NCBI GenBank assembly: GCA_016801885.1
Contig: CM028898.1
Location: 10,498,177-10,562,176, forward strand
DNA length: 64,000 nucleotides
Reading direction: 5' to 3'
From: Toxotes chatareus
Lineage: Eukaryota; Chordata; Actinopteri; Toxotidae
The notes beneath the pieces are model-generated. The model had not been told where the DNA came from and did no database searches. It saw nothing but the letters and a program-made list of their open reading frames with translations. Below, one piece after another: positions 1 through 12,112 of this stretch; within the stretch, counting starts at the first letter, position 1, and every line of letters starts with the position of its first letter. A program made the position numbers and the translations under genes.

Positions 1-3000
1 ATTTCGTAATTTTGCTTTGCTGTCACAACATTAAATAAATCAATCACTATATGATTAAAACAATAGTCAATTGATAGTTCATATCAAGTCCAACCCTTTT
101 TTCAGCTAAGAGTAGTTCAGTATGAGTACTGAGTTGTGTGGAGGGGATCTGCCTGAAGCAAAACACACCTGAAAAAAGTCTTACTTTGCTTTACTTTGAG
201 TTCTGACATCATCATACAAATTAAAAATAATATCCGACAATATGAATCATGCAAAGAATGTCACTGAGCAAAAACTATAAGACACATTATCAGTCATGCA
301 CACACACGCGCGCGCACACGCACGTGCACACACACACATGCACACACACACACACACACACATAAACACTCACCCATGTACTGACTAACCAACTCACAAC
401 ATTTGCTGCCACTCTGACAAATAAATGTTACTGGAAGATGAAGGCTCAGTAAAGCGGCTTGGAGAGCAGAAATTTCTCACCAAGATGAGTGTACCTGATG
501 GCTTAGCCATGACAAGTTGTGTGCAGGGAGCCAAGTGAATGTGTAACCGTGAGTGATGCGGGCAATGGCTAATCATGGCTTTGAGATAAGAAAATGAAAC
601 GCTGTAGGCTGCAGGTGACACAGGATAATGTTTTCGGTCAGGCGTGGAATTATTTGATGCAAGCTAGCCACACCCTGCACCGGCACATGCAAACAAACGT
701 ATGTACACAAACACAAAATCACTCACACTGTGGTGGGACACATGTGCATTGCTGCTGAATGGAGACCCTCATCTACATGCAAATCACCCAGCACACATTC
801 CCATACACTGCAGTGATATACACATTCTCAAAATTCAAAAATATCTCAGTGCCTCAGGCTTTCCTTACATCTCCCAAACTGATATACAGGTGCACAAACA
901 TACAGGTTCATGGTTTTAGCAACTAATGCTTAAAAGTAGGAAGCTAGAAGGAAGAACAAAGAAGAAACTTCCCTACAGTAATATTACTTGACAACTGCTG
1001 ATGCTGAGACAGCAAATTTGCATGTTATATTTTTAATTGGCCAAGTGGAATCTGCTTTCATCTGAGTGAACACCTGAGGTTTTATGGTCCATACCAGTCC
1101 CACAGTCCAGCATCAGCACCCTTCTGAGCTGATCTCAGAATCAGACTGAATATGGCAGACATCAGCAATGCTGAACTACTACTTTTTAAATCAATTGAGG
1201 ATGAATGACTGTCTAGAGGATTAAATGGAGGACAAGAATAGCTGGTGCAGTAGGAGCTAAGTGAGATTTTGCTAATTACATGGGTGCACTTCATAAATGG
1301 ATGTTGGGTCTGGTTATAAATTCTGAGACACTGGCTTGGATCTAGTGATGCTGGCAGGAAGCCTGATAGACACAGGGTGCCATGAAGGAGAGGACTCTGA
1401 CCACTGCTGTTTTCTTTCTATTGTAGGAGCTGACAAATAGGGCACTAAGTGGAGAGACAAGTTTAGAAGGACTTAATAAAGCAGTGATACATTGTGAAGG
1501 ACTCTGATTTTGGACCATAATGTAGACAGCAACTGAAGACTCTACAATGTCATTATTTGGAGGTTTTAAATTTTTGCACCGGTGAATTTTTAGAATCAGC
1601 TATCAAAGACAAATGATATGATTAGAAAACATTATAATATGTTAAATATACATAAACAAACAAGAAGTGCGATTGTCCAAATCAATCAACAGCCATATTT
1701 TTTTGTTTTTATTAATATCATTCAATTCTCCACGTAGCACAAAGTTATGTTTAACCAGTTAAGAACTGAATATAAAGTCAGAAATACTGATACACATTCA
1801 CACACACCTCTTGTTCTCAGTTTCTCTTGCCACTCACGTTCTTGTGATACCATAACCACTACAAATTGGAGCACATGGCCCTGCTTTTGTGGCCTTCACA
1901 CATCTGCCAGGTTTGGTTTGAGGGTCACAGCAATACTTTCTATTCATATAAAATGCATTTCTTGGACATGGGAGAATTTTCATGTCATACACAGATAAAA
2001 GGACAATTCCATGACAATATGTTCCTATCAATACTCTTGGAACACATTCAAAGGAAAAAAAGCACACAGCACACTGAGCAATTTCTGGATTGTTATCCAG
2101 AACTGCCACACTGGAATTAAACCCTACAGGGTAAAGGAGTTTTTAGGACCAGCTCTACCGCTTCTGACCTCACTGCCCCTGTGTTTAATGGTGGCATCAG
2201 TCCAGGAAATTTTATTGGTCTTTTTTATTCTGTGTGTCCAAAGAGATGATTAATTGTCTAAGCCTGCATCCATAAACACATCGCAAAGAAATGAAAGGAC
2301 TGCAGAATCTGATATATGAGGTGCATGACACTCTCTGCATGTTCCTAACAAGAAACAGAAAACATCCATTTACTCACATTTCTCCAGCTGCATTCTCAAC
2401 ACGTCTGCAGCATTGTTTGCTCTTGTGACTTACTCACTTCAGAGCCTTTTTTAGAGCTCAGTCAATTAATTCATTAGTCAACTGAAAAAAAAATTAACTG
2501 GTCACAAATTTCATGATTAATTAATCAAGTAATTAGCAAATTATGATGAACTGATCAACTATGATCAATCATCAAGAGTAGCCTCCAAGCAAGATGTCAA
2601 AAAAAGAAAAAAAAAACTGGCTTCAGCTTTACAAATGTGCACATTTGCTGGTTTTGTGTTCAGTCATTGTTGGCTGAACAAAACAAGTAATCTCAAAGTG
2701 TGTACTTTGTATTTTTGGGAGATTGTGATGGGCAGTTTTACTATTTCTTGACCTTTTAAAGACCAGAGGATTAACTGACTACCTGATAATGAAAAACACT
2801 TGTCTGTTGCAATCCTAGACTTTTTCATGGTGTTTATTTTATCTGTGTAGGCAGCACCGTAGAAGGCAGATGCAAACCTCTGAAGGGAAACTTTTCTGAA
2901 TACAAACTTCACCTGTACTTGCCAGCTCTTTGGCCTCTTCTCCAACACAGACACATGCCATGTGTCAAATAAGTTTACTCAATTTGGATAAGCTCACTGA

Positions 3001-5330
3001 TCTATTAGAGCATTGTACAAGACATTAGGCAAATACAACATAAACCTTTCACTAGCATTTCAGAAATTAGGGCATTAAACTAATTACTGGTTCTCATATT
3101 GTCTCCTTCACTTTGTTAGTGAAAGCAGCCCCCCAGGAAACCATAACTGACCTCTTCTATGGGATTCCTATTTAACCCTACCTGGCTGGCGGTGCTTCAA
3201 AAGGTCTTTTGTATTAACCTGTTAGAGGTCAAAGGGTCAGATTCCAGTGTTTGCTACACTGGCGTGTTATTTGGTCGGTATCAATGGCAACACGGTGGCC
3301 TTGCTCCAGGTGCTGCAACTTAAGAAGTGAGATTTGTTTTCCTGATGCCAGTGGGCCTTTTAACAGGATATGATGTTGTACATTTTATGATTTTACTCAC
3401 AAATCACCTCACTTTTGTAGTTTGTGGGCTTTGTCTGTAAATCAGATTAAATGAGACATTTCACAGAGAAACAGAAACAAGCAAAGATTGTTTTCAGATG
3501 ATTACCATCGTCGTGCAACACACAGCACGAGAAGCACAGAACAAAGAGCAGACAGCTATAAACAACAATCTTCAACACTGCCCTGCTTATGAAACTCACT
3601 GGCAATATCAAATGACTTAATGGCTACACAATATTTCTAAAGTAACAGAACCACATTTCAGATAAACATGTCGCTGTTTTTGTTTTTTACATGATGCTCT
3701 TCATGTTCTCTTAGGGAGGCTTGAACGAAGTAATTGTTGAACTTCACTATATCACCTCTGTCATAGTTCTACCATTAACTTCTATGTGGTTTTACAGACA
3801 ATGAAACAAGATTCGTACTGAAATTATTCCTGAAAAACCGCAAATATGAGAATTAGCTTCTTACATGCAAAAATGCTCTTCAGAGAAAACTTCTTTTTTT
3901 ATGCTGTAGGGTGTTACATCTACATGGAGTCACATTGTGACCTACAGCTTCAATCTTCCACTTCACACTTAGCTTAGCTACCTGCACATGCACATATTTA
4001 CAAAACAGCCATGTTTTAACCCAACCCCTCACTGTAAGAAGTTTCTTTTCTTTTTTAAGTGTGTTATTAATACAGCTAAGGTAAGCATTCTGAGGTAAAA
4101 CTGTCACACCTATGACCCAAGAGCTACAAACAGCCACTACAGGATCACAGCCCACATCTCTAGGCACTTGTCAGATGTAAGTAATGGGTTTTATAATATG
4201 TGATTAACCCAAGGTTCAAGAATGTATTCAGATTTAATCATGGCTCATTCTGTGGTGCATGAAAGAGTGCAGTGAACTTCAATTCCACCTCAAAAGGCAG
4301 AATTACAGAATTCATTCTTCCATGCCGAGGCGGAGGATACAGTTTGTGTTACTGTGCAGAAGTCAGTGGAGCAGGAAGGACTTTAACTACAACAAATGAG
4401 AAAAATGAGATGTGAGAGTCATTATGTTGGCCGCGGAGTGCTTTTGCTGTGATGGAAGAAAAGGCATACTGGGATGGAAGCAAAGATGGGTGGCATGGTT
4501 CATATAACTCCAGCCAAGGAAAATGCACTGTGTCTGAGCAGGTGTTTATATTTTAGTTTCACAGAGCACATTTCAGTGTTTTCTGTGAGGCTGAGGACAG
4601 CCAAATAACCCTCAAGCTACATGTGTAACATGTGTAGAGGGGAAAAACTGCAGCAGATGCACAAACACACAATGGGGTTTACTAATATGATTAGTGTAGT
4701 CTTTGGTAATGCTCTGAATATTAAGCGTCTGAGATTTTGTCTAACTGGAAGAGATGAGAGGTCACCTTGGAGTGACTGTGCAGTGTGGTCTAACCGTGGC
4801 ATTCTGCTACACATACAGTGGTTTGATGATAAAGGCCAGACAGAATGAGGTCTGACAGAGTTACCTTATAGGAACCCCAAGTACACCTTTTAGCCAGATA
4901 ATACAGATGTGTAACAAAGGATTTGCTACAAATGGAGCAAGTGGAGCAACAAATTGGTGCAATAATTTATAATGAATCCCCTGGAAAAGATTTCTGCATT
5001 CACACAATTTGGATAATGTTGTGTTTGCAGATTCAAGCATGACTCGATGCAGCAAGGCTCAAAGCTCATACGGTTGCTTTTTTTGCTGTTTCAGACATAT
5101 AGGAAATGATTTAATTCGAGTATACCTTTGTGAGCAATTGGTTTTAAATACATAAAAAGAAAGGGGACAATTTTTGGACATCAAATAAACGGACGTTCAT
5201 TCTGTTCTTAGTTCAAATGACACTCAAATAGTTCTCATTTATGATGCTTAAACAACAACATAACCTGCACAAGAAAGCAATCATTCTTAAATGAGGAAAT
5301 ACGAAAACACCTGTCTCTCTTCTCTCTTAG
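1..5330 (+). other. gfra1: gfra1 intron (5' end outside the window)
   Basis: No convincing coding exon was found here on either strand. I looked for the small alternatively spliced GFRA1 exon that in mammals encodes about five residues before D2 and did not find a clear candidate. The interval holds a (CA)n/(CG)n tract at 299-362, an AT-rich palindrome-bearing segment near 2460-2650, and otherwise unremarkable AT-rich sequence. Confidence 0.7.
299..362. repeat. Interrupted (CA)n/(CG)n microsatellite
   Basis: Alternating purine-pyrimidine tract: CA units interrupted by a CGCGCGCG core and CACGTG. It lies in the gfra1 intron. Confidence 0.95.
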
Positions 5331-5509
5331 TTGAGCCTGCATCCACAAAGGAGAACAACTGTCTGAATGCTGCCAAAGCCTGTAACCTGAATGACACCTG
5401 TAAGAAATACCGCTCGGCTTACATCAACCCCTGTACTAGCAGGGTGTCTGCATCTGAGGTGTGCAACAAGCGCAAATGCCACAAAGCTCTGCGACAGTTC
5501 TTTGACAAG
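5331..5509 (+). CDS. gfra1: gfra1 coding exon: start of domain D2
   Basis: The acceptor follows a strong pyrimidine tract (tctctcttag at 5321-5330) and the donor is gtaatt at 5510. The exon begins with the last two bases of a split Val codon and ends on a codon boundary. It encodes 60 residues, including NNCLNAAKACNLNDTC, KKYRSAYINPC and CNKRKCHKALRQFFDK. These are the cysteine-spaced helices that open GFRA domain 2, and they are nearly identical to vertebrate GFRA1. The residues before the first Cys (VEPASTKE) are the variable D1-D2 linker. Confidence 0.96.
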
Positions 5510-8500
5510 GTAATTAAGCATGTTAATTGTGAGAGCTATTTGCAGCTTTTTGTGTTTGTTTTTGTCGTTCCTGCGCCCGTGCTAGGTCTCAAATGTCAAA
5601 GGAAAAACTCTAAAACTCTATTTTAAGTGCAGTTTCACATTAAGCTGTTCTATCTAGTTTCTTTACAAAAGTTTCAGCATTTAACTCAGTGTAGTACGAT
5701 GCACCACTAAAGGCAGGTTTTCACACTGGGAGTCAGTCATAGTTGATCTGTGGTCTCCGTTTTCCCATTTTACCACTATGTTACCACAAGGTTTTTAGAA
5801 ACTGGGTGAGCCATTCAACTACTCTGGCACAGGTAGAAGCTGCATTGGAAGCTGAAAATGTTTTCTATAGACAGCAAGGATGCCTGGGAGGAGGTCTTCT
5901 TTTTGCCCTGCATAGTTTTTAACTGTGTCAATATGTGTTTCTTCTTTTCTTCCCAAAATTAAGGTTCCGACTAAATACAGCTATGGGATGCTGTTCTGCT
6001 CCTGTCCATCGGGGGATCAGACAGCATGCGCAGAACGCAGAAGACAAACTATTGTACCCGTCTGCTCCTATGAGGATAAAGACAAACCTAACTGTCTGTC
6101 TCTTCAGAACACATGCAAGACCAACTACATTTGCAGGTAACAACGCATAGAGGGATCCTTAACAGACTTCATCTTTTTTCCAATTTAATATCTATATGTT
6201 TTTCAAATACACAGTCTAATGTGTTTTATATTAGTGTTAGATTTACTGCCATAGAAAACACAATTTCACAACCAAGATTTTTCACCTGTCTCGGTGCATG
6301 TGTAACAACAACTTTGGCTCCTCTTATTTATGTCATTGCAAAACCAATTACAATTTCTGGGAGGCACATGTCACCTGCAGAGAGAACTTCAGTAGTAATT
6401 CAGATAGTCTATTTCAAGACATGATAATTGCTGTTCTAGTGCAAAATACAAACTGAGAACTGAACAGTTATAATGTTAATCGGCAGAAAATTGCCAATCT
6501 TAGGCTGAGTCAGTTTAATTCAAATCTGCGACCGAAGAGGAGTCACCAACAACAACTATAAGATGTAGTGTGTATTGTGAGCTATAGTATACTGTATAGG
6601 AGCTTTGCCAGTGAAACCATTTCTTTATTATATATTTCAAATTCTATACTTTCAGCTTCAAACGTCACAGCTTAATTTATGTGATCTGGACATGAAAGAA
6701 CAGAAAACACTTTTTTAATGCTAGTTAGTCTGTGGCTTTAAATTACTGAACCATTGTTTATAAATGTGATAAAGCACTTAGCTTATTATAAACTTGATTT
6801 CCAATAACAGCATTGGGAAATTAGCAGCTCTAATTTCTCTCCCTGTTGTTTATAGGTCAAGGCTGGCAGACTTCATCAGCAACTGTCAACCAGAACCTCG
6901 CTCCATATCCGGCTGTCTGAGGGAGAACTATGCCGATTGCCTGCTCTCTTACTCAGGTCTTATTGGTAAGTTATTCTATTAAAATTTATTTTTTTTAAAT
7001 GGCTTTGTTATGTAACTAATTGATTCAAAGCTGTACCTAAAGCTATTCAGATGGGAAGGAAAGGAAAGAAAATAGTTTGTAAGATTTTATGATCTTGATT
7101 TTTTCCTTTTGTATCATTTTATTAGAAATAATATTGCAGCACAGGCACTGCTTCTTTGTAGGCATGCAATCAAACCTGTGAGCTATAAAACAAATCACAG
7201 ATGTTAACTAGAAAGCCAAGTAGCTATTTTAATGTATTCTCCACAGCAGAGGTTAAGGCACCAGATCAGCTAAGCATCCAGGCAGCTGAGATCGCAGTCT
7301 ATAAATTGCAAATCTGTAGGTCTTACATGCCATCACAGTTCATACACCATAGCACTGTGCAGAAATAGTACTCATTTCCTTTTTGATCACTCTTTCTTCT
7401 ATCAGAAGGTTTCATTATGCAGAAAGGCAAAATGATGTCCCACTGAGTTTTGGTAATGAGATTTGAACACAGGGCAACAGTGACCAATTGCAAACTCAAC
7501 AGGCAGTCATTTTAATCTACTCCGTTCATATTCTACTTCACTCAGGTTACACCCTCTAATGGGTCCCCCCTGGCTGAACCACTCATCTCTGATTCTCTGC
7601 ATGTACTTGCACAGCTAATAAGTATGAGCCTACTCAAGCCCTAAAAAGCAACAGTTGTATTCAGTTACAACTGGATGACAAAGTAGCCGAGCCTCATTCG
7701 TATAACGTGTTCACCACGGTTAACTCCCAATGGGTGGTAAGTAACGGCAACACCCAACACGTTTAACAACACTCTCCAGAGTCGCAAGCTTCCACCTTCG
7801 TTGACATCAACACTTCTTTGAATAATGTGCACATTGTGGAAAAGACAAGACCACTGGCCACGCTGTATAATTAGGGAGATACTGTACAAGTCAGTGTAGC
7901 TTATAATCACAACGCAGTAGGTTGCTGTTGTGTCAGAGTCAAGGCAGAGGGTAGAGCCAATGGGTTTCACCCCTTGTGCCAGTAGAGCCCTATTAAATGT
8001 TGAAGCAAAGAAATGGGGTAAAGACTCCCTATAATGCTTAATAAGCTCACATTGATTGGCTTACCTAAACATTCCTGTTTCAGTGCGCAGAGCCTCAAAA
8101 ACAAGTGATTAAATGAAGGGAGTTCTGTTAGAGAGCTTCAGCTATGATAATGGTGACAACAGTCACAATGACTTACAGTGATTTTCTCCTCTCTTATGCT
8201 GCAGGTACGGTGATGACACCCAATTATGTGCGATCTCTTGGTATTAGCCTGTCACCGTGGTGTGACTGCAGCAGCAGTGGGAACAGCAAGCCAGACTGTG
8301 ATAAATTTGTTGAGTTTTTCACCAACAATCGCTGCCTACGTGAGTTCCCATATTCAAGATTTCAGGAGCCAAAGGGAACAGAGAAACAAATCGTGACTTA
8401 GACTCAATTGTTATTTAGTATGATTGAGATTAGCTCAAGAAAATACAATAGAATAGTTTTAATTAACAGACATTAATGATGAGTAAAATTACATTACATC

Positions 8501-10932
8501 GTTTTTTTTTTTTTTCTTAAGTTTTCAGGCAGTTATGAAGTTCATTTCTGTACAGCTTTGTGAATCATAGCTGTTAAAGGCAGACACTGCTTTTAAAAGG
8601 CTCTTGAGAAAGGTCAAGTCATTTCTTTTCCTAGCCAATTATCTAAAGTATCAATTAGAAGCAGCTTTTAGTTGGACATTAACAAAATGTTTTGGGCCAT
8701 ATTTCCCTGGGGAGGATGGATGACACCTGCTAACTTAGTAGAAGTGCAGACAGGATTTTTTTTTATAATGGAGCTCAGAGGGCATTCTGGTGGATGATGC
8801 TTATTACATGTATTTATAACATTCTGCAACTGAATCCAAGTCATTAAATTTGGATACATATTTTCTCATAAATACGTACAGTATTTTCTCACTTCTTGTC
8901 ATTTTTCCTGTCACATTCCACTTAATTATATTCTGTCTAGTAAAGCATAGACTCTGCATATGTACAGGATCAGACATGTCAGAAGTCGTTACACTATTTT
9001 CTTGCAGGTAATGCCATCCAGGCATTTGGCAACGGTACTGATGTTGGAGTCTGGCAACCTCAACCCCCGATTCAGCCAACTGTAGTAGAGCCAAGCATCA
9101 CCCGGAGGGGTAAAGAGCGAACCAATAATGCTCTGGACGCCATGACAGACACGAACGGACTGGATCTTGACGGCGACTCGTTATATCACATCTGTGGGAC
9201 CCTACAGGTGAAGTTTTAAATGTAAAGAGTTTTAAAAGTAAGAGTTTCTGTAATTAAATCTAGGTAGTATCTTTTTTTCTTTTCTGATTCACAGCACTGA
9301 TGTTATATTTCAAAATAAAAATTGCAAGTCATAAAAAAGAAATAAAAGTAGAGAAGGAAGTGGAGATTAAATCACTGCCTAACTTTTATAATGTCATAAA
9401 AAAATCACTAAATGTCTCTCTGTGAGATCTGAGAGAAGGTTGGAAAAACAGATTTCTCCAATCACATTTATCTTAATTTTTTTAAGTTTATATTTTTAAA
9501 TCTTTAATATTTGTATTTCACTTTTATATTATGCTCGAAATAGCTCCAGAAAAAACACAAACTAATCTAAGTATACATTACACTAAGCACCACTTTTACC
9601 AACCTGTTTTTTAAGGTAAAATAAAAGGACAAACATGAAATCTTATCACACAATAACAGAGGCATCTCAAACCTCCCAAAACTTCTGAAAGAAAGTGCCT
9701 GAATCCAAAGACAGGCCAAAACATCAGGTTGAGATTAGTTCAGGGCCTCTGCCTGAGTGTCAGACGTCTGGCTCTGTCACCTTGGTGGATCAGGGACGGT
9801 TTTATGATGGCGTGCACAGAATCCCCCCTCCTGGGCTGAAAGATGAGACGTCAGTGTGGACTCAGAATTTCCAAAGCTGTCGTGTCAAAGCTAATTGGTT
9901 GCCACAGTAACATTAGAAATAGCCCTCAGGGGTAGTTGTGTCTGTGTGTGTGTGTGTGTGTGCACGCGCAAGGACACAGTATCACTGTAAGGATCTACCA
10001 AATATTTGGTCCCCCCAATACTATATGGCTACTTAAATCCCTGTAAACCTTGGTATAAATACAGTTAACATGTAAATGCTGCTTACTGACATGAGACACA
10101 AGATTCAATGAACATACCTCTACCTCCTGCATTTGCACTGAACATAAATCACCAATTCAAAGTAGCTGTATAATTAACTGTAAACCAAGTTGCTCTGACA
10201 GAATCTCAACAAAATTCAAGCTTGTTTTTTTCAAGAGGCTGAAAGTTCCTTTTTGACCTTGGAAGCCATTGCTGACAAAAATAATTTTACCATGAAGTTC
10301 ATTTAGTAACTATACTGGAGCTTTTGATCATATCACACAATCTTCCTCAGCAGATGAAGTTATTTCTATTGTTCTAATTTTCTATCATTTCTTAGATCTA
10401 ACTCATTTAATTCAACATTTGTTGACCCATGAAATTGTCCACCATGTGACTTTAAAAAAAATTAGTCACAGAAAATGATATTGGTTTTGAAATATCAAAT
10501 ACAACTGTAGGAAATCTGTTTAATGTGTTGATCTGATTTTGACATTTAACATCATAAATTGCAAATGTGCTTATAGATCCTCCAGCTGCTTTGGTACTTT
10601 TTGGCCAGACCAAAACACTTCAGACTTATGCTGTTCTCCTCTGATAAATACTATGGGGCTATATTTTTAAATGAGATGATATCACATACTTTAAGCGAGA
10701 CAATCTATCATATGTGCTTTTAATAGCGATAATATGATTTATCACCAGTAAAAACATCCTCCAGGAGGAAAGACCTCCTATAGAACAATTAATCATTCTT
10801 CTCCAGAATCCTGCCGCATAGAATTCTTTCTGCTTAAGAACCAACGCATGGAGTGTTTATTATGTTCCCAAACCACTGTAGAGTCACTTTATCATTTTCT
10901 GTACTCCACCTCTGTATCTGTGAGTGTGTATT

Positions 10933-10970
<38 letters not shown>

Positions 10971-12112
10971 GAGACGCAGGTGGGTATTTTTATGTGTGGC
11001 TGAAAAGGTTTGCAGCAGTCTGAGAAAAGTTTTACTGTATTAAACTGTCATAACCTTGAGCCTGCATAAACAGGGGATCTCACACGGACAAACTTTTACA
11101 CACACACACACTCGAATCTCGCACATCTTGCTTGAAGAGAATGATTAAGCAATGGGGTTGATGTAGGTCTAAACAATGGGAATTGGTGGGAACTGAAAGT
11201 ATTACCATACATTTTATTGCTGGGAGTAATTGGCTTCACAGTTGTGGCAGTGGAAGTTTAGGTTTATGCAGCAATGATTTTATTTGACCTTGTTACTGAC
11301 TTTGAAGACTATTCCCTCCCTTTTACCACAGTTCAGCTTAAAGGCCAGGACAGTTTGCTCCTTCCACTACACTGAGAACGGCTAAATGATTGATAATATC
11401 AAAGAAGCAGTCAGCTGTATATATTTCATTTGCACCAGCCAGTGTGTGATCTTGAAAGCCAAACAAAAAAGAATTAAAGTTAATGTTTCTCTGCCTTCTT
11501 TCTGATTTTCTTCCCTCTAGGCCCAAAAACTGGTATCAAATCAAACAGTGGATACTGCTGTGTGTGCGGTAAGACCTGTTTTATTCTGTGCATTCCATTC
11601 AAGGTTCCTATTAGAGGTCAAACCAATAGTGTTTGTGAGGCTGATAGTATCACTACAGAAACCAGTATCAGACTTAACATTAAATATTTTTCTATGGATC
11701 CTTAAATTTATTATTTTAGAATGAAAGTATACACTTTGCTCAATATTTTATACTTTAAGTCATAACATAATTTATTCACTTTGTTTGCACTATGCATTTT
11801 GTTTTATCAATAAACTAAATTTTCCATCTAAGTCAATAATATTCCAATATTTCAACTTCTTTTTGATATTTAATTATTTTTGAAAAAGAAATAAATATCC
11901 ATTTCAAAACATTCTTGTCAAATGTCCACTCAGTTTAACACTATGGCCTCTTCCCCCAGAACCACCAACTGGAAGAGTCCAATGACTCAAATGCCATTGC
12001 TAGAAGCTCACCAGCTGAACTCACCTGCTTACACCCCTCGAGTATGCTCCTGGCACTAGCCTTTGGTTTTACACCAGCAGTATTATCACTAGAAGGTTAC
12101 TACCTTTTGTAG
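5331..12112 (+). CDS. gfra1: GDNF family receptor alpha-1, C-terminal seven coding exons (5'-partial)
   Basis: GPI-anchored co-receptor that binds GDNF and presents it to the RET tyrosine kinase at the cell surface. Seven exons (5331-5509, 5964-6136, 6856-6965, 8205-8339, 9008-9207, 11521-11568, 11960-12112) join in a single frame of 332 residues ending at TAG 12110-12112, and every intron is GT-AG. Residues about 8-118 cover domain D2, about 119-215 domain D3, about 216-310 a divergent linker, and 311-332 a hydrophobic GPI signal. GFRA1 rather than GFRA2 or GFRA4 is indicated by CKTNYICRSRLADF, ENYADCLL, YSGLIGTVMTPNY and PWCDC, recalled from vertebrate GFRA1. Domain D1 and the signal peptide must lie left of base 1. 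I cannot tell whether this is the teleost a or b copy. Neighbour atrnl1 is convergent. Confidence 0.96.
5510..5963 (+). other. gfra1: gfra1 intron, 454 bases
   Basis: Donor gtaatt, acceptor attaag. I see no further feature in it; the open frame running past 5509 is exon read-through. Confidence 0.85.
5964..6136 (+). CDS. gfra1: gfra1 coding exon: D2 second half, ligand-binding segment
   Basis: The acceptor is attaag|GTT and the donor ttgcag|gtaaca; the exon starts on a codon boundary and ends in phase 2. It encodes VPTKYSYGMLFCSC, then a short loop, then ERRRQTIVPVCSYE and NTCKTNYIC. The arginine-rich RRRQT segment is known in the family to contribute to GDNF binding. The loop between CSC and AC is PSGDQT, longer by three residues than in human GFRA1 as I recall it. 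Despite this insertion all the family cysteines are kept. Confidence 0.96.
6137..6855 (+). other. gfra1: gfra1 intron, 719 bases
   Basis: Donor gtaaca, acceptor tttatag. AT-rich, with nothing notable seen on either strand. Confidence 0.85.
6856..6965 (+). CDS. gfra1: gfra1 coding exon: D2/D3 junction
   Basis: The acceptor is tgtttatag|G and the donor attg|gtaagt. The first base completes a split Arg codon and the last base opens a split Gly codon. It encodes SRLADFISNCQPEPRS, then ISGCLRENYADCLLSYSGLI, the opening helices of domain D3. The ENYADCLL..YSGLIG run is characteristic of GFRA1, where GFRA2 has a different sequence in the same position. Confidence 0.96.
6966..8204 (+). other. gfra1: gfra1 intron, 1239 bases
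   Basis: Donor gtaagt, acceptor gctgcag. A 101-codon minus-strand open frame at 7665-7970 has no recognisable motif and no gene context, so I treat it as chance. Confidence 0.85.
8205..8339 (+). CDS. gfra1: gfra1 coding exon: domain D3 core
   Basis: The acceptor is tatgctgcag|GTACGG and the donor ctac|gtgagt. It encodes TVMTPNYVRSLGISLSPWCDC and then CDKFVEFFTNNRC, joined through a split Arg to the next exon. The TPNY and PWCDC motifs and the Cys spacing identify D3, the domain next to the membrane-proximal linker. The NYVRSLGISLS stretch differs from the human YIDSSSLSVA but keeps its length. Confidence 0.96.
8340..9007 (+). other. gfra1: gfra1 intron, 668 bases
   Basis: Donor gtgagt, acceptor cttgcag. 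It contains a T-run near 8501-8515 and nothing else I can support. Confidence 0.85.
9008..9207 (+). CDS. gfra1: gfra1 coding exon: end of D3 and linker
   Basis: The acceptor is ttcttgcag|GTAATG and the donor ctacag|gtgaag. It opens with NAIQAFGNGTDV, the invariant end of GFRA domain 3 with an NGT glycosylation sequon. About 50 residues of low-conservation linker follow (proline-rich WQPQPPIQPTVVEP, a basic ITRRGKER patch, then an acidic stretch). The linker tethers the ligand-binding domains to the GPI anchor and is expected to vary among vertebrates. Ends on a codon boundary. Confidence 0.94.
9208..11520 (+). other. gfra1: gfra1 intron, 2313 bases
   Basis: Donor gtgaag, acceptor ccctctag. 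It contains (TG)n tracts at 9943-9962 and 10937-10964. A less AT-rich segment at about 9690-9910 is open for 71 codons on the + strand but lacks convincing splice sites. Confidence 0.85.
10937..10964. repeat. (TG)14 microsatellite
   Basis: Perfect dinucleotide tract followed by a short CGCGCG block, in the largest gfra1 intron of the window. Confidence 0.95.
11521..11568 (+). CDS. gfra1: gfra1 48-nt coding exon in the linker
   Basis: This small exon follows a long pyrimidine tract (ttcttccctctag) and is followed by gtaaga. It encodes 16 residues, AQKLVSNQTVDTAVCA. Human GFRA1 has AQKLKSN at the same place, which anchors the assignment. It contains an NQT sequon and one Cys. Both boundaries are phase 0, so skipping it would keep the frame. 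Confidence 0.92.
11569..11959 (+). other. gfra1: gfra1 last intron, 391 bases
   Basis: Donor gtaaga, acceptor ttcccccag. Very AT-rich in the middle (11690-11900), with no other feature seen. Confidence 0.85.
11960..12112 (+). CDS. gfra1: gfra1 terminal coding exon with GPI-anchor signal
   Basis: The acceptor is ctcttcccccag|AAC and the stop is TAG at 12110-12112. It encodes 50 residues: a polar stretch with an NDS sequon, a Ser-rich zone, and a hydrophobic tail MLLALAFGFTPAVLSL that ends EGYYLL. The small-residue PSS before the tail is the best candidate for the GPI attachment region. The tail is shorter and less uniformly hydrophobic than in human GFRA1, but its position and type fit. Confidence 0.9.
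   Translation, partial: NHQLEESNDSNAIARSSPAELTCLHPSSMLLALAFGFTPAVLSLEGYYLL

Noticed and set aside
9690..9910. Possible alternative gfra1 exon in the 2.3-kb intron
   Set aside because: The frame is open but no convincing acceptor and donor pair in matching phase was found, and it has no resemblance to known GFRA1 linkers.
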